From contig JAKUCV010005535.1 of assembly GCA_028386065.3 (NCBI GenBank), positions 71,943 through 135,942 of the forward strand: a DNA stretch of 64,000 nt. Reading direction: 5' to 3'. This stretch comes from Turnera subulata. Its lineage: Eukaryota > Streptophyta > Magnoliopsida > Malpighiales > Passifloraceae. The notes under the pieces were generated by a model, which was not told where the DNA came from, did not search any database, and saw only the letters and a program-made list of their open reading frames with translations. Of this stretch, positions 1 to 11,100 are shown one piece after another. The position numbers and the translations under genes are program-made. Position 1 is the first letter of the stretch, and every line of letters starts with the position of its first letter.

Positions 1-419
1 ACTGGGACTTCGGTTTTGGCGGAGCTTTGGGGTTTGGTGGATGGATTATCTTTGGCATGGGAGTTGGGGTGTCGGAGGCCGTTCGTGGAGTCTGATTCAA
101 AAATCGTTGTGGATATGGTGTTGGGCCGTTCTCACAACCCAGCCCTATACCGCCCATTCATTAGTTCCATCCGTAACTGGCTTGCTCGTGAGTGGGGGAC
201 ATTAGGCTCACCCATGTATCTCGGGAAGTCAATACTGTTGCAGATTGGCTTGCAGGTTTTTGGTTATTCTCGTCTTATTGGTATTCATGTTTTAGATACG
301 CCTCCTGGGGGCTGTTTAAATATTTTGTATGCAGATGTAATTGGCGTGGCTCCCGCTCAGTTCCTACATTATAATTTCTTAATATAGGCCTTGTGCCACC
401 ATTTCAACAAAAAAAAAAA
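1..419 (+). pseudogene. LINE 3' end: degraded RNase H domain with poly(A) tail
   Basis: Translation in frame 1 gives an RNase H-like stretch (AELWGLVDGLSLAWELG, then VESDSKIVVDMV) typical of the C-terminal RNase H of plant non-LTR retrotransposons. After WLAREW the reading continues in another frame (DIRLTHVSREVNTVADWLAG, the usual end of this domain) and then returns to the first frame, so there are at least two frameshifts near 195-265. A run of A follows at about 408-422, as expected for a LINE 3' end. The element enters from outside the window, so its 5' part is not visible. A second, independent remnant of this domain lies at 52423-52790 on the other strand. Confidence 0.75.
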
Positions 420-422
420 AAA

Positions 423-802
423 TGTAGGCAGCTAAAATTTTAATCAAGTTCTTCCGCTCCAATTTGGTTTAATCACATCATTTCTCCGTCTGTGTGCCAT
501 ACACCATCACATATGTATTTATAAACAGTAATATTTTTGCTAAAGACCCATTTATTTAATTCCACTCTGTTTCTAAAAATTGAAAAAAAAAGTCAATTTC
601 TATTACTATTTAGTCGACACAAGAAATGGATTAAGATTATTTTTGGTCCCTCTAGTGTAACCAAGAGCTTAATCAGGTGCCTCCACCCTAATTTGGCCTA
701 AATCCTAATCACATCCTTCCTCCGCCTTTGTGAGGGTTAATGTACTGCTGCCCCATTTTGGTTATAAATCATCTGTCATGAGAAAAAGGCAAAAAGCCAT
801 AA
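423..802. other. No gene recognised
   Basis: AT-rich sequence between the LINE tail and the MITE. No coding potential, RNA gene or clear repeat structure seen. Confidence 0.5.
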
Positions 803-1181
803 GACCATCTCCAGTGTGGGCTTCATGACAGGGCTCTATTTGCCATATCAGCAATTTAGAGTCTGTCTCGCCACTGGAGGAAAAAGAGAGGCTCTGTGAA
901 TAGAAGAGACCGTCTCTAAAAATAGAGACCGGGAGAGCCCGCCTCTATCTACTTCCTCTATTATTATATTATTTAATTTGTATATAATAAAAATTATATT
1001 TGTAAGATTAATAATATAATATACATATGGGTCCTCAATAGAGCCTCCGAATAGAGCCTGTATGATTGGACGATATCAGAGGCTCTAAATGTAAGTGAAG
1101 GCTCTGTCTGATGTGGCGTTGATGTGGCGCTGATATGGCAATAATAGAGCCTCCGGATAGAGCCTGAGACTGGAGATGGTC
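803..1181. mobile_element. MITE (379 bp) with gaccatctccagt termini
   Basis: The two ends are inverted copies: gaccatctccagt at 803 and its complement actggagatggtc ending at 1181. Inside, the motif gaggctcta/tagagcctc recurs in both orientations, so much of the element could fold back on itself. There is no ORF. I could not find a convincing target-site duplication, so the superfamily is unassigned. Confidence 0.75.
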
Positions 1182-1299
1182 AGAAGCCACGTCATTAAGT
1201 GGAGCCTACTTAACAGTAACCAATCCCAAACCTGGCTTTCATATTATCCTGCAAATTTCTTTACAATCCTAGCAATATTACTACGAGCAAATGCTAATA

Positions 1300-1604
1300 T
1301 TTCTCCCGAGGGAAGGTGAAGAAACAACTTGGGTTCGAGTCCCGACGCTTCCAGTCAAGCCCCATTATACTGTGATGTGGCCGAATATGGCCTTCCACAC
1401 TGTGGGGTGGTGGCCGTTGAGCCCGGGGTCTCCCCAACACTATGACGCGTAGCAGGCGAGGGTGTCCGCTGGTGCCCCGGTGGGCGGTCTCTCCTATGAG
1501 GAGGGTCTAATGCCAGGATGTAACCGGTTCTGACCGGGGCCTGGACCGACGGGGCGATGATGACACCACTGATGCCTTTTTTTTTGCGACAAAAAAAAAA
1601 AAAA
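1300..1604 (+). mobile_element. tRNA-derived SINE, copy 1 (5' end degraded)
   Basis: From about 1331 (gggttcgagtcccgacgc, a pol III B-box-like sequence) to the A-tail at 1591-1604 this matches, at clearly high identity, the complete SINE at 52027-52295 read on its minus strand. Shared blocks include the sequence around ccagtcaagcccca, the ggccgaatatggccttccac block, and the dispersed gacgcgtagcaggcgag and ggatgtaaccg blocks. The A-box part upstream of 1331 has diverged, so the 5' limit is approximate. This copy has an extra segment near 1480-1510 (gggcggtctctcctatgaggag) absent from the other. Confidence 0.75.
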
Positions 1605-1855
1605 CTTGACACATTACTTGTCCGCGCATCTCATCAAGCACTAACTTAACAACACAAATCCATTCAAATAAGAAATCCCAAGTCCAACTGTGCTTACCAT
1701 GTACTTTCCTCCCAGGAATGAAAAATACACAAAACTAAATAAATACACAAATTAGCTATGAGAAGACATCACCTCTAATCCCCCACCTCCTCTACTTGTT
1801 ATTCACTGGTTTCTGTTTTATGTCCTATATAATCCTGTTCCATATCAGGATGCCC

Positions 1856-3186
1856 TCAATGGTATGAAATGTAAGTTCTGAAGCGAGCCTTTCGTACGGT
1901 AGTCATGATCTCAGTCTTTGTATCTTCAAGCATTTTAACAACTTCAGCAAAGGTTGGCCTCACATCAGGGTTTTCGTCCCAGCACCGAGTCATGATCTTA
2001 CTTAGCGCAGGCAAGCAATCACTAGGGATGGTTGGACGGAGGCCCTGGCTGATAACTTCACAAGCTGCCTGCATTGAGCTAATGCCATCGAATGGAATAT
2101 TTCCGGTGACGAGTTCCCACAGAACAATCCCAAAGCTGTAGACATCCACTTTCTGTGTGTAAGGCCTGTGTTGGATCATCTCCCTGCAAGCAAGGACAAG
2201 GCAGCAGGATATATCTAAGATAATATGAAGTCATGAAGATATGAATATTAAGTGAGTATGAAATATTTCAAGTTAAATTTATGAAAAAAAATGGGAACAG
2301 ACTGACAAAACAGGAGATTATAAGCTAGTTAAGTAAAGGATTAAGAGTCATACGGTGCCATCCAGCGATATGTCCCGGTCTCAGGTGTCATTCCTTCAGG
2401 GTGTACCTCAATGCGTGCCACTCCAAAATCAGCAATCTTGATGGTTTTGTCACCAAAGATCAAGAGATTTTGAGATTTCAAATCTCTATGAATGAGGTTA
2501 CAGGAATGAATGTAGGCCATCCCGTTTGCAACATCTAATGCCTGGTTAACTGCCAGCTTGAGTGGCGCAATATCTGTGTGGAGTCTTTTGCTCAAGAATT
2601 CGCGAACCGAACCCCCCTTGGCATATTCGGTAACAATGCACCACACCAGGGGCTTGAAACAGGCGCCAATAAATCGAACAATGTTGGGATGGCTAAGACT
2701 GGCGAGCAAGGACACCTCTTGGTTGAACTGATGCTGCATCACCCTTGCCATATCAGGGTTGTTTAAGGGCTTCTCCAAGATTTTGATGGCCACATCCTGG
2801 CCATTGTAGCTGCCCCTGTAGACTTTGCCAAATGCCCCTCGTGCAACTAGCGGACCTATATTAAGCTTCCACAATTCAATCATCCAGGGTTCAAAACCTA
2901 TAAGTCCATAGGTATCGGAATTGGGATCCATCAGGGCATGGACCAGTGCATCATCAGTCAAAGCATGAGGAACTCTTCCCCTTTGATTGATGCTGTGGGC
3001 TACTGAGTAGCAGTTGTTAGTATCATTAGCATTGCCGGTTCGAGTGTGATTAGAGCCAACGCTGCTGTTACCAATGGACATTGCAATAGAGCCATCGCCA
3101 TTGCTGTGATCAATTGACATGCTGGAACCCTCGCCGGCATGGACTTTGTGATCCATAATCCTCAAATTTTTGAAAGCCCCCAACAT
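1856..3186 (-). CDS. Raf-like (group C MAPKKK, STY13/RAF22-type) protein kinase
   Basis: Two coding exons on the minus strand: 2354-3186 and 1856-2183. The intron has gt/ag ends, and joining restores the usual RWMAPEMIQ. The product is 386 aa. A Ser/Asn/Gly-rich N-terminus of about 100 residues precedes the kinase domain: glycine loop RGAFGKVY near 114, VAIK lysine, HRDLKSQN catalytic loop near 230, DFGVAR near 252, GTYRWMAPE activation-segment end, and [19 protein letters not shown]. All key catalytic residues are present. HRDLKSQN and the GTYRWMAP type identify the Raf-like MAPKKK group, a soluble Ser/Thr/Tyr kinase. The start at 3186 is the first ATG after an acceptor-like ttag, so a 5'-UTR intron is likely; a second Met (MDHKV) lies 10 codons later. 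Divergently oriented from TASH3. Confidence 0.92.
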
Positions 3187-4207
3187 CTAATGCCAGAATC
3201 AACTTCAGTAATGGAAATTAAATTGTCCGAAAAACCACCAAACCTGAAACCCCACAAACAAGTTCCTTAGAGCGAGACAACCACCCAACTGATGTAAACC
3301 ACCCAACTGATGTATGTGGTTGATAGTATAGGAAACCGCAGCAGAATAACACAACACATCCATAACTATGCAAAAAAAAAATACATCCACAACTACAAAA
3401 AACTATACCTATATCCTGATATCGAAAATGGTCAGATTGGGCAATGTTGATAGAGATGCTTAAGACTTAAAACTGATTCGTGACGGATTCATAAAGGAAA
3501 CAAAACTGCCCTAAAAGCTATTATTTTGTCTTACACACACAGTAGTGCAGCAAGACCACAAACTCAAGGACCCTTTTTGACAAGAAGTACAAACCGAAAG
3601 AAAACAAAATCAAAACTCACCTTGAGGTGCTTGAAACAGCAAAATCCGAGAGGCAAATACGATATCAAGAGAACAAAGAAGATTGTCACTAGCAGAGAGC
3701 ATCAAAACAAAAACTCAAATCCTTCAAGATTAAGATTGTGGTTTGCTTTTATTTTGTGCCATGTATAAAAGTCAGGAAGTTAAAAACTTAAAATGGCAAG
3801 TCAAATGTTCAAGATGTTAATGATAGCAATTATCTCACAATTATCGACACATTAAATCTTGTGCTACTTGTAAGTTTGATTTGTTTCAATCCTTATCAAT
3901 AAACACCATGTAAGAATTTCCAAAAAATAAGGAGATGATTAAGGATAGATTATCTTTTGTAATCATCTAATCAGTAATCATCACTTCACTCGTTTTGGAA
4001 GTGTTGCTTTTTATGTTGGTTCAAAAAAGCTTGAGAATTGCTAGTTCACGAAATCATCAACCAAGATGGAAAGCACCAAAATTGTAGCCTTCCTCAATTC
4101 CCAAATGCGTATTTAGAAAAAGGCCTAAGATTTAGAAGGAGCCCAAGTCTGCTTATCCATTTAGATTGGACTACTTTGGGTTTAATTTGAGGCTTCCACT
4201 CTCATAA
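3187..4207. other. Kinase 5' leader/promoter region; no separate gene
   Basis: The kinase gene must start transcription somewhere here on the minus strand, with a probable 5'-UTR intron whose acceptor is at about 3187. No ORF in this stretch has family support. A small duplication of ccacccaactgatgta occurs near 3282-3315. Confidence 0.45.
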
Positions 4208-4753
4208 CCAAGGTTATCAAAACCGGATCGGACTGACCGGTTCCAGTTTACCACGGTTGAACCTCTACCTTTTCATTTAATTTTTTTTTAAAATGATAAG
4301 GATAAGATTTGAACTCTTGACCTCCTAACAATATTTATAGTCACTAAGTCATTTATTACCAACTTTTGATTTTGATGGACGGAAATAAGTTTTATATTGT
4401 TGTCACACCCGGCCCGGCCCGGCCGGTTGAATCTGTGTAACCGTGACCCGGAGACAATTTCGGGTTTTTTATCCCTTTGGGTAGTAATCTTCAAAAAACC
4501 GGCCGAGTCATGAAAGGTTCTCCGAGTTTTCTGGGTTTATTGACCTATTTCCAGTTTTTTTTCTGGTTAGAAGTCAAAAATTTCAAAATTTTACCTTGGT
4601 CATACCATGATTAGACCTTTGGTTGGACTATTATTAAAAAAATTATATATTTTTACTATTTATTTTAAATACTGGTCAGACCCCGGTTGACCTCTAAACC
4701 CGCGACCCGGCCACTGAAACGGGTCAATGGCGGGCCGGGTTTTATAACCTTGG
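4208..4753. mobile_element. MITE (about 546 bp) with ccaaggttat termini
   Basis: The left end ccaaggttatcaaaaccgg and right end ccgggttttataaccttgg are inverted copies with one indel. The interior holds degenerate ACCGGT, GGTTGAACC and GGCCCGGCCCGG blocks and no ORF. Around 4295-4370 the minus strand has a tRNA-like pair of boxes (gacttagtgactataaa and agagttcaaatct), possibly a nested SINE. It resembles, in motifs and terminal style, the element at 55254-55575. Confidence 0.7.
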
Positions 4754-5180
4754 ACTTTATAAGCAGATAAGGGACTGGATTGAAAAACCAAGAGTTGTGA
4801 GGATTGTATTGGAGAGCAGATAAGTGAGAGGGGTTGCGGAAAAAAGAGGAAGGGAAGAAAACAAAAATCATATTAGTATGTCACCCAGTTCTCAATTAAG
4901 TATTTCATCTTCGCCAAAAAATTTTATTACTAAAGTATTTCATAAAGAAAAGTCTCCAATTAAGTATCTAAATCAGACTGCTAATGCTAACAGATGGGAT
5001 GAATATTTGATTGAAGTTCGATTTGATTGAATTTGGATTTGAGTTTAACATTTCCCGTGTCATAAGTCATTCTAACTGTGAGATAAATACACTACACTAC
5101 CGGAGGAAGAGGAAAAGACCGAGAGGAAGAGGAAGGAGAAGAAGAAGGGGGGAATTCTAGCAAATTTGTCAAATCACAAC
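4754..5180 (+). promoter_or_regulatory. Probable promoter and 5' leader of TASH3
   Basis: Short region between the MITE and the TASH3 start codon. It contains a purine-rich leader (about 5100-5155, gaggaagagg repeats). No canonical TATA box can be assigned with confidence. Confidence 0.4.
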
Positions 5181-8100
5181 ATGGCGGTAACTGATCTTAC
5201 ACTCTATATCGTCTCTTCTTCCCCATTTTCTCTCTCTTTTATTTTTTTTCAAATTAAAATTAAAATTAACATACGTAATCTTGGTTTTGTTTTTTGGCTG
5301 GGATTTAGGACTCGTCCTCGGGGACGACTCTGATGGATCTGATCACGGCCGACCCAGGGGCGGCGCCGGCGTCGAAGAGGGCCCCGTCTCCGACTCCTGC
5401 AGCCGCTGCGGCGGCGGCAGTAGCTCAGCAGCAGCAGCAGCAGGCGGCTGCAACATCTGGAGGCGCAGGCGGAGGAGGAGGGAGGAATATGTTGGGTGAG
5501 AGAAAGACAAAGAGAGCGGCGCTTCTGCAGTTCCAGAACGACACCATTTCTGCCGCTAAAGCCGCGGTGAAGGGCAACATCAATATGAACATCATCCCTC
5601 ACCACCACAAGCACCGCCAGAACAAAAAGGTTAGTTTACTTTGTTTCATATAACAAACTAACAAAATCAAGATCCATAAGACACTGCCACTCAAAACTCA
5701 TGGTTGCTTTTTTTGTTAATTCGTTTGCTTGAGTTTTTGTGCAGCCTGTTTCTTACTCTCAGCTGGCGAGAAGCATCCATGAACTAGCTGCCACTTCGGA
5801 TCAGGTCACCACCAAACTTACTCTCTGCTTTTCGTTCTACATTAACTGAAATCGCATCTAGTATAATGTCCCTCTGCGTTTATTTTCTCACTAATTTGTC
5901 CACAATTGCTCAATTTTCAGAAAAGCTCTCAGAAGCAGTTAGTGCACCATGTCTTCCCTAAACTTGCAGTCTACAACTCAGTTGACCCCTCCTTGGCTCC
6001 TTCTCTTCTCATGGTATGCCACTCTTGTTTTGTTTTTTGTTCTTTTTTCTCTGTGCTTTAGTTTTTCTTTCCTAGCATTCTTCTATCCTTTGCCTTGCAG
6101 CTCAATCAGCAGTGTGAGGATAGGACTATCCTGCGTTATGTGTATTACTACCTCGCCAGAATCTTATCGGACACTGGCTCTCAAGGTTTGAGCCCCGGTG
6201 GCGGCATACCAACTCCCAACTGGGATGCACTCGCTGACATTGATGCTGGTGGAGGGGTCACTAGAGCTGATGTTGTACCCAGAATTGTACAACAGCTCTC
6301 CCAGGAGGCCTCCAATGAGACTGTCGAATGTAATTCCCTTCACTCTTTTTGCCCTCCACTTCTTTCCATGTTTTGCTAGCCTAATCTTTCATCTCTTTCC
6401 AGCTCTTGCCACTTTCTCGGTTTGGTTCCTCCTTGTGCCAACCCTTTTTCCTTATTGTTCACTGTTTTATGCCTTGAATGCATTGCCAATAGTGGCTGTG
6501 ATGATTCCCTACTGCTCTTATTTTCTATGCAATTCTCTTCTGGTTACAAGAGGTTCTACCATTGCTATATGGAAGAAAAACAGTTGTTGCAAATATTAAG
6601 TCGCTTATTTTTATTTTTACTAGTACATGCTTCACTGGGATTGGCTTCTGAAGTATTTATCTTGTTTCCTGAAGTCCATGCACGCAGATTGCAAGCTCTC
6701 AAGGCTCTTACTTATGCTCCTGCAAGCAACAGTGACATTCTGTCCAGACTGTATGAGATTGTGTTTGGTATTCTTGACAAGGTTTGCTCTACTTCAATTC
6801 TATCCTCTACTTTGTCTTATTCTTTTTGCTAACATGGTCCTGAATTTATTGAAGTGAGTTTTTTCTTGACTTTAGTGATGTGAAATGTCATCAGTTTTAG
6901 TTAAAGGCGCCATTGTATTTGTGGTTTGTGATATTATGCACTTTGACAACTTGGTGCTTCTTGCTGTGCTTTCCTGCTCACCATTAAAGCAGCTGACTGC
7001 ATGCTGCTGTTCTTCTTCTTTTCTAATTTTTTTTGCCTCTCTTTTCTGTGTTGTTTCTCCTTGGGAGATTTGGCAATCATTGTTAGTTTATTTCGGATGA
7101 TCAAATTAGGAAGTCTACTTTTCTGTTATCCAAGTCTGGTCTGTGTTCTACACTTTTCCCTTTCTCCACATAAGCTTTTAACTGGAAGATAGTGAATAAG
7201 AAGCAGTTTAATATGGAATGAAAGAAAAATAGAAGTGTTGGCCCTTGTAAGAACTTAGAATTTTTTTGATTAGAAACAGTTGAAAACAATTGCTCATGCA
7301 AGATTCACTACAATTGCATTATAATCGTTCGACAAATAGAACCTATGTGGATGGCATCAAATTTTTCTTTTCCCTTTTCTTTTCTCCCCTTTTCCCTTCT
7401 GAATTTGGCCTTCAGTTTCTTGACATCCATGTAACAAGTCTTACAACATATTAGAAATGAACAAAAGCTAAAATGGATAGTGCAGCAGAAAGGTAAATTG
7501 AGTTCCAAAACTTTAGACTACCTTGAACTTGTCTTAGCTTATCAATTAGCTTGCAAGCATTGTATTTATGTTAATTTCTGCTTCAACTGGTAGAAATATA
7601 CACACCATGTATCCTTGGTTCGAAACAAATGTGGAACAACAATGCGTCAAAGGTAAGGTTTCTACTGGGTCTAGTGATGTGACTTGGGAATTGGTGGTTG
7701 ATGGTGAGATAGGTGATAGGCTTCAAATACCCACTCAAGCTCAAAGATGGTAAACATTTTTCTACTGTGGGTAGACTTATTATATAGGAGAGGGATAATG
7801 AAATGCCCTGTTGGAACAACTCCAATAAATGGCTGGTGGGGGCATTTATTATACTCCCTATTGCATTCCTACTTAAAAGCTATCTGTTGGTATGACCTTG
7901 GGCAAACATGGGAACACTATCACTTTCTGCAAAAAAATCTGTTTCAATAACGGAATGGATGTAACTCCCATATACTTGGTCAAAGAGGTTTGAATAGCAT
8001 TATAAAGAACCAGCAATACAAGCTTAAATTGTGTGGTGGGACCGCATAAAATAATTATGATTATGTTTTCTTATACTGCAGGTACATTCTTATACACTAT

Positions 8101-11100
8101 GACATTGATATTTTTGTTTCCATGAGTGATGTAATTTTCTATGTGCCCAGGATTCACTTAATGTTGTAACCAAAGTTCCAAAATATCCATCATGTTTTTG
8201 GTAAATAGTTTTGTGCATTGCTTGTGTTTGTAAGCTGGTTTACGTAATTGAGGTGTAGAACCTATTACTTGATTTATGTTGCCCCTGTTGTCATCTATAA
8301 GATCTCCCCTTATGTGAGTGATTCAGCAAGCTGTTTTAGGGTCTAAATTTTGGGTTTATTTTCAAGTTGCTTGCATTTGGAGGCAACATACATACTTCTT
8401 CAGAATTCTTGCTAATCTATCTGAAGTTCAATTTTTGTCTTATAAAGAAACAAATTTTATGGAGAAGGATTCTTTCTTGGTTCATCATAAGAAGTCTTCT
8501 TCAAGAGCTTTTCACTACTTTATACTGCTAATTCCTTCGCTCTAAAGTATCGACACTTATATGAAAGTGTTCTTGCTTTTAAAATCCAAGTTTGCATCAT
8601 GTTATATACAGATGATTGTTAATATTGATTTCTTTTGGTAACTAAGAAAGAGTAAATTGAAAGCTTATTTGTAGAATTCTGTAGTTCCTGAAGGAACAGT
8701 CTGTTGAATTGGACTTGAAGGCATTCAACATATTTGGGCTTCATGACTTCATTGCTTATTTAATTCTTGATTTCTTTTTTCTTTTGATTTTTTAGCTGCT
8801 GCTACCTTAGTCTTAATTTCTGGCATTTTTATGTTGACATATTTTTTATTTCCTTTGATGTACCAGCAGAATTGTAAATGTGTTCTTGTTTTCAGGTTGG
8901 TGACAATCCTCAAAAACGAAAAAAAGGCGTTTTTGGGATTAAAGGTGGCGATAAGGAGGTAATGTGCATATTTTACATTTAACCTCATCTTGCTGCACTG
9001 CTAGCAACTTCGTTGGCGTTTGTCTCGTATACTGTGCTACTTATGAAGTTTTACTTTCAGCAACCAAAAGCTGTTCCTGGAGCCAGGGACTTTATTCCAG
9101 TTGGATGTTTCTTTTAGACTTGACTGTTATATTGAAGCAGGGTGAAATGGTCTTTATGTGATTAATTTTTTGCCAGATCTCTTTCTATTTTTTGGGTGAT
9201 AGTCCTCAATAGACTTACTAGGAACATAATTTTATATGATTGAGGAAAACAACTCTGTTATAGGATTGGTGTGGATGTTGACAGTAATCTCCACTTATTT
9301 TACTGCTCGGTGCTCACTGGTGGAGCCATAGACAGTTTTTACTATACTCCCATTGTTGTATGTCAATGGCATACAATTGACTTAGTAAGTGGTTCTTAAG
9401 GAAAAGAATTCTGGTCTATGCACAAATTTTTGTACCACCAGATGGTTCCTGAGTACTTTCTTTCTGCGTAAATTGTTGGCTATGTTGGATCATTTTATTA
9501 GTACTTTTGCATATCTCCATTTTAGTAATTGAGGAACAAGCTCAAGTTTCTGTGTTTGCTTATTACATGGGGTTTGATGATCCTCGCCAGTCTATTATTC
9601 GGAGCAATTTGCAATATGCAGCACTAAGTGCATTGAGAAGACTTCCTTTGGATCCTGGAAACCCTGCATTTCTTCATCGTGCTGTACAAGGGTAAGCATT
9701 CTTTGATCAATCGGTGCATTGTTGTGCAGTGTTTGTTTTGATGATGATGGAATAGTGTGTGGGTACTTGTGGTAAAGGACTAGAGAATACCCTCGCATTG
9801 CTTTGATGTGTGAACAATACATTTGATAAAAGGCTAGTGTAATTTTACATTACAGTCGGTGATTAATAATTGAATAATGAGGATTTTTATATGATTCTTC
9901 AATGTTCCACTTTGTTTATAGTGTCAAGTTTTAGTATTTCCTTCAGACAGATAAAGATTTTATTGCATGCAAAAAGCAAATTGTGGATGCTTTTGACATG
10001 ATACTGTAAAATGAATTACATAACAATATTGATCTGAACAATAATTGTTTGTTTATTTTATCTTAGTAGGAACTAAATATATTTTTTGTTAATTGACTAA
10101 GCCAAATGGTTCAATGTTTACTTTTTACAAAAACATGTCCAGAAAATCAATATATTAAATAAGCCTACAGTTAAGATACCTAAACATTGTGAAGCTGTTA
10201 AACTTAGTGACTACCCTCTTGTTATTGATGTTGTGCTTTAAATACTTAGTTTTAAACTTAAGAGTGGAACTACTAACTTGATTGAAAAATAAAAAATTGT
10301 CGCTGAAAGTCACAAATTAAAGCCAAAGAACTAAAAAATGATTTCCATAAACAAATCTTGAGCTAATAGATATCATAAGATCCCTATGGTACTCCAACTC
10401 TAATTGGAAAATCTTGTGTCTCCAAAGCATTCCTATTTATTGTATTTTTTTTTCCTTTTGCAGTCCTTTTGAATTACTTTTGCTTTAGATGTCTCAGTGG
10501 TGCAATCTGTGACTGTAGTTATTCTTCTCTTAAGATACACTGTTGCTGACCTGCAAGGGAGTGGTTACTGGCCATTAACTTTTATATTTATTCATCATTC
10601 CCTAACTTTACTGCAGGGTTTCATTTTCTGATCCCGTTGCTGTGAGGCATGCTTTGGAAATTCTCTCTGAGCTGGCAACCAAGGACCCTTATGCAGTGGC
10701 AATGGCATTAGGTAAATTTTGGTTCTCTCTGTCTTGTAATGTTTGAAGATCAATGGAGCTACATTTGTTTATTCTGTGCTTCTTATGTTGTCTTTATTTC
10801 CACAGGAAAACTTGTACTGCCTGGAGGTATGCTTCCCAATCTTAGTAGTTTTAGGACGCCTATCCTATTTTGTACGGATTTGGTGTTTTCCTGTTACATT
10901 ATATAAAATATGTTGCACATTCTGAAGTTGGATCTGTTTCATTTCTAAATATTGCAAGTGGTAGGGGCTTACCAAATTCAAGACAAATAGTGTGACATCA
11001 TTCATGGGGGATCTGGTCATTAGTTACCTTATTCCTGACAAAAGAAGGTTTTCCCACAAAGTTTAACTCCCAAGATAAATAATTCAGTGAAGACCTTCTG

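Noticed and set aside
6198..7192. Long hydrophobic ORFs within TASH3 exon 5 and introns 5-6
   Set aside because: They overlap the true exon in other frames or lie in T-rich intron DNA, which encodes Phe/Leu by composition.
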